Assembly: GCA_003134755.1 (NCBI GenBank)
Contig: PLCK01000229.1
Span: 1 to 7,935, forward strand
Direction of reading: 5' to 3'
Source of the DNA: Actinomycetota bacterium
GTDB lineage: Bacteria; Actinomycetota; Actinomycetes; Acidothermales; Acidothermaceae
DNA length: 7,935 bases
Under the pieces are notes generated by a model. It worked only from the letters and a program-made list of their open reading frames with translations, was not told the origin of the DNA and did not search any database. Shown here one piece after another: positions 1-5,554 of the stretch. Made by a program: the position numbers and the translations under genes. The stretch's first letter is position 1; each line of letters opens with the position of its first letter.

Positions 1-194
1 TAGCCGCCGCCTCCTACTCGATTGTGGGGCGGCTGGCTCGTTGGGCCAGCCCTGTTTGCTCTCCGCTCTAGTTCAACGCGGGAGTAGGCCTCGATCATCT
101 TCGCGCGCCTCATCGCCTCCCAACCGGCCACCGCACTCCGCCCTCGCCGCCTGCTGCAGCTCGCACCATTGGCGCCGGAGTGCTTTCATCTTCG

Positions 195-1586
195 TCATGG
201 TTTTCCATCCGTTATATCCGTTGACGAAGGCCGAAGGTCCCCCTCCGCGCCTCGTATCGTAAACGTCCGCCCTACAAACACCCGCTTTCCCAGATCACAG
301 CCATTCATGAAGAACACGGATCCCGCGGCTCCCAGGTGCCCGGACGGCGCTCCCGGCGACATGAACGATGGATACCACCCGTCGAACGACCTCCCGCTTC
401 CGCTCAGGCCGCAGCCAGTGGTCACCGGGAACTGCGAGTTCTCGATCATCCGTGGCGCCGACCAGTTCTGCTGATCAAGCCGCGTGGCGGTCGAAAAATA
501 CCAGGCGCCTTGATTTGGTTGAGGAGTGCCGTTCGAATCTTTCTTACTGGAGACGCACACGAAGGTCATCAGGTAGACGCCCAGCGCGTCGCTGTAACTG
601 ATCGAGCCCGTCAGTTGGTAGCCCATGCAGCCGCGCGCCGGCAGTACCGCGCTGTCCGGTCCGCCGATGCCCGCTCCGCTGAACGTGCCGTTGTTCCACT
701 TAAGGAGGCTCACTGCGCCGCTCCCGCCCAGCGTCGCACGGGCCACCCGGATCAGCCCATCCCCTCCCGGAGCCGAAACAGTGTAGACCACGTAGAGCGC
801 TGTCCCATCCACGAATGCGCTGGGCAGGGCATCACCTAAGGCCACTGGCGGCTGTTCCGGGGTCGCCGGTTCGGGCACAGAGCCTTTGAGGACGGGATAG
901 CGGTCGGCACCGCCCAGCTCGCTGTCCACTGCCGCGGGCCAGGTTTTTCCATAATCCGCCGACCTCGCGAACCCCACTGTCACGTAAAACTGCACCTGCC
1001 ACACCGCGCCCGGGCAGTGGTTCTCCGCCTCGTAGATCATCATCATCAGGTTGCCCGCCGGCCGGGTCGGATCCTGCAGGACGGATCCCGGAGCCGCGTA
1101 GTTCAGATCGAACTCGGGATCATACGACGGCTTGCAGACCGTGAAGCGCAGCGGCGGCGACATCACCGGCTGGGCGTATCCCGGCGCCAGCCCAAAACTG
1201 CGTAAGTCCTTCGTTTCGAGAACCACCGGCGACCCCGTTTGCCGAAACGTTGCCGCGAAGACCAGGTAACTGTCCGAGCCGGCCGCGGGCGGCATGAACG
1301 TGGTGTGCTCGTCCGGCAGGGTGATCAGTTCGCTGGGGTAAGTCAGTGCCTCGTCCGGTCCCACCGAAAAGGTGATCCCCGCGTTGTTCGTAGCGGTTGG
1401 CTTTGCTGCCGGGGGCGTCGCGGTTGGAAGGGCAGGGGGCTGCCCCGGCGGTGTTGCGCTTTGAACGGCAGTCGTCTGGGTTGGCGGTATCGCGGTTGGA
1501 ACGGCAATGGTCTGCGTCGGCGCTGCTTGGGATACAACGCAACTGAGCAGCAGAAGTGCGATCACGGCCAAAACAAGCTTTCGCAT
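195..1586 (-). CDS. Secreted lipoprotein-like protein with Pro/Thr linker and Asp-box domain
   Basis: I do not recognise a named family. The protein (463 residues from ATG at 1586) begins with a basic, hydrophobic signal segment (residues 1-15) ending in LLSC, a plausible lipobox with C16 as the lipidated residue; the -2 Leu is not ideal, and cleavage after SQA (19-21) by signal peptidase I is the alternative. Residues 23-66 form a Pro/Thr/Ala linker made of three 12-residue repeats. The rest (about 70-463) is rich in aromatic and beta-type sequence. It contains one clear Asp-box, SADYGKTW at 209-216, as found in BNR/sialidase-type beta-propellers, so a carbohydrate-related propeller is inferred, not shown. 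Several Cys residues (e.g. 151, 191) could form disulfides. ATG at 1586 is chosen over the in-frame GTG at 1592 because GGGAGG lies just upstream at the right distance and the GTG would fall inside it. It is transcribed away from the csoR operon. Confidence 0.8.
   Translation of the reverse strand: MRKLVLAVIALLLLSCVVSQAAPTQTIAVPTAIPPTQTTAVQSATPPGQPPALPTATPPAAKPTATNNAGITFSVGPDEALTYPSELITLPDEHTTFMPPAAGSDSYLVFAATFRQTGSPVVLETKDLRSFGLAPGYAQPVMSPPLRFTVCKPSYDPEFDLNYAAPGSVLQDPTRPAGNLMMMIYEAENHCPGAVWQVQFYVTVGFARSADYGKTWPAAVDSELGGADRYPVLKGSVPEPATPEQPPVALGDALPSAFVDGTALYVVYTVSAPGGDGLIRVARATLGGSGAVSLLKWNNGTFSGAGIGGPDSAVLPARGCMGYQLTGSISYSDALGVYLMTFVCVSSKKDSNGTPQPNQGAWYFSTATRLDQQNWSAPRMIENSQFPVTTGCGLSGSGRSFDGWYPSFMSPGAPSGHLGAAGSVFFMNGCDLGKRVFVGRTFTIRGAEGDLRPSSTDITDGKP
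1411..1518 (-). repeat. Three tandem 36-bp imperfect repeats encoding a Pro/Thr linker
   Basis: Three consecutive 36-bp units (1411-1446, 1447-1482, 1483-1518) are visibly related at the DNA level. They encode PTQTIAVPTAIP, PTQTTAVQSATP and PGQPPALPTATP, followed by a partial fourth unit (PAAKPTAT). They lie directly after the signal segment of the lipoprotein-like gene and probably form a flexible spacer holding the folded domain away from the membrane. Tandem units of whole-codon length can change in number between strains without breaking the frame. Confidence 0.8.
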
Positions 1587-1800
1587 TTCCACCTCCCGCG
1601 ATCTCGCCTACGCTCTCCCCGTTTTGGCCCTCTGCTAGCTGCGCGTTCCTTCTGCCCACCAGGCCCTCATAATCGCTCAGCCCGTCATATAGACTCTTCC
1701 ACCGCGTGCCGCGATACGGCGGCGATGGGGAAGTCGACTTCGGCAAGACGCTTGCAGGCGATGGCTATCATAGGTTATCACGAAGCGTCATTTGTCAGCC
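1587..1800. other. Intergenic leader of the lipoprotein-like gene; no gene seen
   Basis: This stretch lies upstream of the minus-strand lipoprotein-like gene and must carry its leader. The GGGAGG ribosome site is next to the start (about 1592-1598). On the minus strand a TATGAT hexamer near 1770 could be a -10 box, but no -35 sits at a good distance, so I do not call a promoter. A 12-bp palindrome, GAAGTCGACTTC, lies at 1730-1741. ORFs through this stretch on either strand run on antisense to, or out of frame with, the lipoprotein gene and look like shadows. Confidence 0.4.
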
Positions 1801-1837
1801 AGTCTCCAGCGGATTTAGAAACGGATTTAGCGGATGG
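1801..1837 (+). repeat. Left terminal inverted repeat of a 456-bp unit
   Basis: The first 16 bases, AGTCTCCAGCGGATTT, are an exact inverted match to 2241-2256. Over 37 bases the two ends agree at 31 positions by eye. CGGAT recurs three times inside the repeat (at 1810, 1822 and 1831), with start spacings of 12 and 9 bases that the right copy reproduces. No target-site duplication is evident just outside. Confidence 0.8.
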
Positions 1838-2206
1838 TTGGCGTTGACGCCGCCAGTTGTTCGATAGCCGCTGGATCTGTCGATGTCGCATAGGCGGCAA
1901 TCAGTCTTCGGCTAGCGGCTGGCCGGGCCGAACTCACGGTCACCTATGGGATGAGCGAAGGCCTTCGTCTCGACCACCACGCGGTCATTGACCCAGTGAT
2001 CCAGGTACAGTCTTCCCATCCAGACCTCACCATCTTATATTTCGACATGATGCTCAGCCGAACAGGTCAGCCCAGCCTTGAGGAGCTCGGCCGTCAGAGC
2101 CTTCTGGTAGTGCTGCTCGCGCAGGCCCCGCGTGGTTCGGCGATGCACCCGCAGCGCCAATAATGCTGTAACTGATCTCAGCGTACGGAATCGTAGGGTC
2201 AGCCAT
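1827..2206 (-). pseudogene. GxxExxY-family PD-(D/E)XK nuclease, frameshifted and interrupted
   Basis: Minus-strand translation recovers the family in pieces. From ATG at 2206 it reads MADPTIPYAEISYSIIGAA. The frame then shifts near 2150-2160 and continues as VHRRTTRGLREQHYQKAL, which contains the signature G-x2-E-x2-Y-x2-A-L. After HHVEI an in-frame TAA (2037-2035) interrupts, and the same frame resumes as DGEVWMGRLYLDHWVNDR followed by VVVETKAF, supplying the D...E-x-K nuclease core. A TAG at 1914-1912 ends that frame; a further shifted stretch (LIAAYATSTD, from 1904) resembles the usual segment after the core and runs to TAA at 1829-1827. At least two lesions make it non-functional unless the sequence contains errors. 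The family is of unknown cellular role. The gene sits between inverted repeats. Confidence 0.75.
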
Positions 2207-2219
2207 TCCCGAAAACCCG

Positions 2220-2256
2220 CAATCCGTTCAATCCGCTTGCAAATCCGCTGGAGACT
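2220..2256 (-). repeat. Right terminal inverted repeat of the 456-bp unit
   Basis: This is the reverse-complement partner of 1801-1837. On the minus strand it starts AGTCTCCAGCGGATTT and repeats CGGAT three times with spacings of 12 and 9 bases, matching the left end position for position. It lies just upstream of the pseudogene start at 2206 and about 75 bases from the -35 box of the csoR-type operon. Confidence 0.8.
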
Positions 2257-2332
2257 CTAGCGCCCCGGAGCGAAGTGCAGTGGGTAACCGCCGGGCCGCG
2301 TGACCGGAGCCCGCCAACCGCGTTTCGGCCTC

Positions 2333-2361
2333 TTGACAAGCGCTTCCGGCGATACTATACT
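2333..2361 (+). promoter_or_regulatory. Sigma-70 promoter of the repressor-OsmC-thioredoxin operon
   Basis: TTGACA (2333-2338) and TATACT (2356-2361) are separated by 17 bases, which is close to the ideal housekeeping promoter. Transcription would begin at about 2368 and give a very short leader before the AGGAG at 2376-2380. With no other promoter apparent between the three genes and their short spacing, it probably serves all three. Confidence 0.85.
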
Positions 2362-2374
2362 GGGGTGGAGTATA
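2356..2374 (+). promoter_or_regulatory. Dyad operator overlapping the -10 box, probably CsoR/CstR-type
   Basis: TATACT and AGTATA form a perfect 6-bp inverted repeat around the G-rich spacer GGGGTGG. CsoR-family operators typically combine a G/C tract with AT-rich arms. The left arm is the -10 box itself and the right arm reaches the transcription start, so binding here would block RNA polymerase. Autoregulation by the downstream repressor is inferred from position and form. Confidence 0.65.
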
Positions 2375-2387
2375 TAGGAGCTTGGTA

Positions 2388-2660
2388 ATGCCTGATGCCA
2401 ACCCGACACCCAAGGATGAGCTGATTAAGCGCCTGCGCCGTATCGAAGGCCAGGCGCGCGGTGTCGCGCGCATGGTGGAAGACGATCGCGACTGTCGCGA
2501 TATCATCCAGCAGTTGGCGGCGATCCGGGCCGCCACCCATCAGGTGGGCCTGCTGCTGGCCCGGTCGTATGCCTGCCAATGTATGGCGGAACCGGCCGAG
2601 GGCGAAGGCCGAGAAGCCATGCTGGATGATCTGATCACTATCCTGAGCAAGGCCACCTAG
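2388..2660 (+). CDS. CsoR/CstR-family repressor with C36-Y61-C65 sensor residues
   Basis: This 90-residue all-helical protein belongs to the CsoR/RcnR/FrmR/CstR family (DUF156), which are tetrameric repressors released from DNA by copper, nickel, formaldehyde or persulfides. It has the N-terminal signature KRLRRIEGQARGV (14-26), then C36 in DRDCRDI. The second sensor region has Tyr at 61 and Cys at 65, plus an extra Cys at 63. Copper CsoRs use Cys-His-Cys at the equivalents of 36, 61 and 65; with Tyr for His, the set resembles the two-Cys persulfide sensor CstR. This is a reading from key residues, and other thiol-reactive signals are possible. ATG at 2388 is chosen because AGGAG (2376-2380) lies 7 bases upstream; the in-frame TTG at 2382 is too close to it. 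It is first in an operon, with the next start 8 bases after its stop. Confidence 0.9.
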   Translation: MPDANPTPKDELIKRLRRIEGQARGVARMVEDDRDCRDIIQQLAAIRAATHQVGLLLARSYACQCMAEPAEGEGREAMLDDLITILSKAT

Positions 2661-2668
2661 GAGCCAGA

Positions 2669-3184
2669 ATGTCGGCCTACGCCAAGGACGAAGTAGCGGT
2701 CTGGCAGTCTGGCACCGCTTTTGAGATCACGGCCGACTCGGGCCGCAGCACCCTCACTGATGGGGACGCCAAGCTTGCGATGAGCCCCATGGAGTTGTTG
2801 TTGGCGGCTTTGGTCGGATGCACGGGGGCCGACGTCATCGAAATCTTGCGCAAGAAGCGCCAGGCCGTCAGCCGGCTGGAGATTCGTGTGCACGGCGAAC
2901 GGTCCGACAAGCACCCGCGTGTGTATACCGCTATCGATCTGCAGTTCATCGTCACCGGCCAGGCCATCGACTCGGAGGCGGTGCGGCGCGCGATTGAACT
3001 GTCAGAGGTGAAGTATTGTTCGGTATCCGCGATGCTGCGGTCGACGGCCAAGTTCAAAATAGGTTTTGAGATCCGCGAGAACGAGCCGCGGGCCGCGTCG
3101 GGCGGGGTGCTGCCCGAGCCAGGCTCGAATGGCAACGTGGAGACATATCGGGATGTGGATTCTGAGATAGGAGATATTCAATGA
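2669..3184 (+). CDS. OsmC-like thiol (peroxide/sulfur chemistry) family protein
   Basis: This 171-residue protein has an OsmC/Ohr-type fold. Residues about 8-137 cover the domain, with the MELLLAALVGCTGADV helix carrying C51 and the KYCSVSAML segment carrying C117, the two cysteines expected at the active site. Ohr/OsmC proteins reduce organic peroxides through this pair; this sequence is nearer the broader YhfA-like group, whose substrates are mostly unknown. Family members also occur in reactive-sulfur operons. The tail (about 138-171), rich in Gly, Pro and acidic residues, extends beyond the usual domain. The start is supported by AGGAG at 2659-2663, which overlaps the repressor stop codon. 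Its TGA overlaps the thioredoxin ATG (ATGA), so translation is probably coupled. Confidence 0.88.
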   Translation: MSAYAKDEVAVWQSGTAFEITADSGRSTLTDGDAKLAMSPMELLLAALVGCTGADVIEILRKKRQAVSRLEIRVHGERSDKHPRVYTAIDLQFIVTGQAIDSEAVRRAIELSEVKYCSVSAMLRSTAKFKIGFEIRENEPRAASGGVLPEPGSNGNVETYRDVDSEIGDIQ

Positions 3185-3636
3185 GTCAGCCAATGCACGT
3201 AACCGACGATGCGTTTGAGGTCACGGTCCTAAAATCGGCCACCCCAGTCATCGTCGACTTCTGGGCGCCGTGGTGCGGCCCGTGCCGCCAGGTGGCGCCC
3301 AGCCTGGAGAAGATCGCCACCGACTACGACGGCAAGGTGATCGTCGCCAAGGTGAACACCGACGAAAACCCGCGCTGGATGGAGGAATACCAGGTGAGCG
3401 GCATCCCCACGATGCTGTTCGTGGCCGATGGCAAGATCGTCTATCGGCAGGTGGGCGCGGTGCCGTTCGGGCATCTTAAGAACCTGGTCGACAAGTTCCT
3501 GGAGGTTGTCAGCTCCTCGACCCCCGCCGCCCCGGCTCCGGCGTCGGCGCAAGTAACTGCGGCGTCGATAACTGCGGCGCCGGCCACCGCTGAGCCGGCA
3601 ACTCCAGCCCCCGCGTCAGCGTCTACGCCAGCGTAA
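3181..3636 (+). CDS. Thioredoxin with a low-complexity Ala/Pro/Thr/Ser tail
   Basis: Residues 1-110 form a complete thioredoxin, a cytoplasmic dithiol reductant for proteins and thiol peroxidases. It has DFWAPWCGPC at 26-35 with active cysteines C32 and C35, and the cis-proline motif GIPTM at 74-78. The length of the domain is normal. Residues about 111-151 are an added tail made almost only of Ala, Pro, Thr and Ser, including a short DNA repeat (TAACTGCGGCG at 3554-3564 and again 15 bases on). The start has AGGAG (3169-3173) 7 bases upstream and overlaps the OsmC stop by 4 bases. A role recycling the OsmC-like protein, or clearing persulfidated thiols, is inferred from operon order. The end of the tail is the last sequence before the abrupt change in gene style, so its extreme C-terminus deserves caution. 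Confidence 0.9.
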   Translation: MSQPMHVTDDAFEVTVLKSATPVIVDFWAPWCGPCRQVAPSLEKIATDYDGKVIVAKVNTDENPRWMEEYQVSGIPTMLFVADGKIVYRQVGAVPFGHLKNLVDKFLEVVSSSTPAAPAPASAQVTAASITAAPATAEPATPAPASASTPA

Positions 3637-3885
3637 GGCGCAGCCGGCCTGCTTCCGCTCGACCTCGGTGAACGCGTGATGCTCGGCGACGGTGGTGCGA
3701 ACGCCCTCGGCGCGATGCTCGGCGTCGCCCTGATCGCCGACGGTGGTCCGGGCCGGATGCCGGTGGCCCTGGCTGCCCTGCTGGGCCTGACCGCCGCAAG
3801 TGAGGTTGTGAGTTTCTCGCGGGTGATCGAGGCTTTCGGGCCACTGCGGTGGTTCGACCGGCTCGGGCGCCTTCGTGACAGCTGA
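3637..3885 (+). CDS. C-terminal fragment of a MraY/WecA-like phosphoglycosyl transferase
   Basis: Reading on in frame directly after the thioredoxin TAA gives an 82-residue segment that looks like the end of a polyprenyl-phosphate sugar-phosphate transferase of the MraY/WecA superfamily. It has LPLDLGERVMLGDGGANALG, matching the cytoplasmic GD-containing loop, then a hydrophobic helix and an amphipathic end (SEVVSFSRVIEAFGPLRWFDRL). Intact members have several more membrane helices upstream, all absent here. GTG at 3673 and ATG at 3676 could serve as starts but would begin inside the conserved loop, and no ribosome site precedes them, so I treat this as 5'-truncated. Its stop overlaps the flippase GTG by 11 bases, a native-looking link to the genes on its right and not to those on its left. 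Confidence 0.65.
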   Translation, partial: GAAGLLPLDLGERVMLGDGGANALGAMLGVALIADGGPGRMPVALAALLGLTAASEVVSFSRVIEAFGPLRWFDRLGRLRDS

Positions 3886-5554
3886 CGGGGGAGCCGGCTC
3901 GCCGCGGCCCTGGCGTGGCGCGTTCGCCGGGGCAGCGGGCGCCGCCCTGGGCATAGCGGTGCTGACAGCACTCGCCAGGGTTGCCGGATTCGGGCGAACC
4001 GTCGTCTTCGCGCGCACGGTCGGAGCGACCTGTCTCGGCGATACCTACATCACGGCCAACACGATCCCGAACATCGTCTTCGAGATCGTCGCGGGCGGCG
4101 CACTCGCGAGCCTTGTTGTGCCCGTCCTGGCGGGCCCAGTGGCGCGCGGCGATCGTGACCAGGCCAGTCGGACGGCGTCCGCCCTGCTGTCGTGGTCATT
4201 GCTCGTCGCGGTGCCGGTGACGATGGTCGGCCTGCTCGTCGCGCGGCCGCTCGTGGCACTTCTCGTCGGCCCGGCGTCGGTCGGCTGCACGCGGCACGAC
4301 GAGATCACTATCGGTGCGCGGATGCTGCTGGTGTTCATGCCGCAGGTTGTGTTCTACGCAGTCGTTGTGGTTGTCACCGGGATCCTGCAGGCGCACCGAC
4401 GGTTCCTCGCGCCGGCCGTGGGCCCGCTGGTGTCGAGCGTCGTGGTCATGGCCGCGTACCTTGCGTTTTCCGCGCAGCACGAGGCATTGCGTTACCAGAC
4501 CACTGACCTCGCGGGGCTGCGCCTGCGTTCTCAGCTGATCCTGTCGGTCGGAACGACGCTCGGTGTGGTCGCGTTGGCGCTGCCGCTGTTGGTTCCCATG
4601 TCGCGACTCGGTTTGCGGCTGCGACCGACGCTGCGGTTTCCCGACACAGTCGGACACCGCGTGGTTGCCCTTGCCCTTGCGGGCGCGGTCACGCTGGCTG
4701 CACAACAGGTGTCGGTCGGCGTCGTCGTCCGGCTCGCACATCGCGGTTCCGGTGGGTCGCTCGTGTTGTACAACCTGGCCTGGACCGTGTTTCTCGTACC
4801 GTGGGCCGTACTTGCGGTTCCCATTGCAACAACGGCGTTTCCCCGCCTCGTGGCGGCTGCCGACCATGGTGAGGTGCAGCGGTATTCGGCGACGGCCGCC
4901 CTCGGCGTCCGGGTAGTCGTGGTGGTGACAGCGGCGGCAGCGGCGGCCGTCGCTGGCGCCGCTGTGCCGGTCGCGCGAGTGCTCGTGCTACGGGTACCGG
5001 GAAACGGCGATACGCGTGCGCTGGCGCTCACCCTGCTCGCGTTTGCGCCTGGACTCGTCGGCTACGGGTTGGTCGCGTACGTCGGGCGGGCCTTGTACGC
5101 ACGCTCGAGCTGGCGGGTCGCGGCCGTGGCGATCTGTGCCGGATGGGCGACGGTCATCGTGGCCGACGTGCTGCTGGTCGGTGCGTTCGCGGTGCGGTGG
5201 CGGGTGGTCGCTCTCGGTCTTGGCAACACGATCGGCATGACGGCCGCGGGCGCCCTGTTGGTGTTAGGGCTTCGCCGGGCTAGCGGAGCGACGTCGCTCA
5301 ACGGCGTCGGACGCACGTCGGCCGGCGCCGCGGCCGGCGCGGTCGTCGGCTTCGGCCTGGGTAGTGCCGTGAGCGGGTTGCTCGGTCACGGTGGGGTTGG
5401 GCCGTCGGTCGCCGTCGCGATGCTGTCGGGATGCGTCGGGTTCGCCGTGTGCATCGCGTTGGTGCTGGCCATCGAACCTGCCGCGAACCGATCCCAACTC
5501 GTCGACCTGATGCGACGGGTGCCGGCGGGACGATTGGCGGACGCCGATGACTGA
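3875..5554 (+). CDS. MurJ/MviN-family lipid-linked precursor flippase (actinobacterial type)
   Basis: This 559-residue, very hydrophobic integral membrane protein belongs to the MOP-superfamily MurJ/MviN group, whose best known member moves lipid II across the membrane. Evidence includes the N-terminal motif ARVAGFGRT (34-42), GDTYITANTIPN (55-66), AGGALASLVVPVL (73-85), the FMPQVVFY...GILQAHRRF segment (154-177), and a later AVPIATTAFPRL motif; about 14 membrane helices are plausible. Aligned by eye with E. coli MurJ, R35, R41 and D56 match R18, R24 and D39, but the positions of D25, R52 and E57 carry T, F and G, which I believe is usual in actinobacterial homologues. It may therefore flip a different glycan lipid. 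The GTG start at 3875 overlaps the preceding fragment; no good Shine-Dalgarno is seen, suggesting translational coupling. Its end overlaps the glycosyltransferase by 8 bases. Confidence 0.82.
   Translation: MTADGGAGSPRPWRGAFAGAAGAALGIAVLTALARVAGFGRTVVFARTVGATCLGDTYITANTIPNIVFEIVAGGALASLVVPVLAGPVARGDRDQASRTASALLSWSLLVAVPVTMVGLLVARPLVALLVGPASVGCTRHDEITIGARMLLVFMPQVVFYAVVVVVTGILQAHRRFLAPAVGPLVSSVVVMAAYLAFSAQHEALRYQTTDLAGLRLRSQLILSVGTTLGVVALALPLLVPMSRLGLRLRPTLRFPDTVGHRVVALALAGAVTLAAQQVSVGVVVRLAHRGSGGSLVLYNLAWTVFLVPWAVLAVPIATTAFPRLVAAADHGEVQRYSATAALGVRVVVVVTAAAAAAVAGAAVPVARVLVLRVPGNGDTRALALTLLAFAPGLVGYGLVAYVGRALYARSSWRVAAVAICAGWATVIVADVLLVGAFAVRWRVVALGLGNTIGMTAAGALLVLGLRRASGATSLNGVGRTSAGAAAGAVVGFGLGSAVSGLLGHGGVGPSVAVAMLSGCVGFAVCIALVLAIEPAANRSQLVDLMRRVPAGRLADADD

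Larger units (their letters stand above)
1801..2256. mobile_element. Inverted-repeat-bounded unit carrying a decayed GxxExxY nuclease
   Basis: The unit is delimited by 37-bp imperfect inverted repeats and filled almost completely by one decayed gene: the pseudogene start lies about 14 bases inside the right repeat and its last traceable stop falls inside the left repeat. There is no recognisable transposase and no obvious target-site duplication. It could be a small mobile unit moved in trans, a unit whose own nuclease once drove homing-like spread, or a gene whose ends simply evolved as matching repeats. Calling it mobile is an inference from architecture only. Confidence 0.4.

Noticed and set aside
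31..51. Perfect 7-bp stem (GGCTGGC / GCCAGCC) with a 7-base loop near the left edge
   Set aside because: The bases after it on the plus strand (CCTGTTTGC) are only weakly T-rich, and on the minus strand there is no T tract, so a terminator is not supported.
1..194. Possible gene at the left edge
   Set aside because: Short ORFs here lack ribosome sites and recognisable content; the stretch seems to be the downstream flank of the lipoprotein-like gene.
1730..1741. Palindrome GAAGTCGACTTC
   Set aside because: A 12-bp palindrome containing a common hexamer can arise by chance; it is not placed relative to a convincing promoter.
1120..1746. 208-residue minus-strand ORF overlapping the lipoprotein-like gene
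   Set aside because: It runs out of frame through the well-supported signal, linker and domain of the lipoprotein gene, is full of Arg/Gly/Ala, and has no ribosome site.
1239..1847. 202-residue plus-strand ORF antisense to the lipoprotein start
   Set aside because: Arg/Gly-rich antisense translation with no recognisable motif or ribosome site; it also crosses the left inverted repeat.
1951..2163. 70-residue plus-strand ORF
   Set aside because: It is antisense to the nuclease pseudogene, whose family motifs on the minus strand explain the coding signal.
2388..2660. Copper-sensing CsoR as the name for the repressor
   Set aside because: Tyr replaces the His ligand at position 61 and no copper transporter or chaperone is adjacent.
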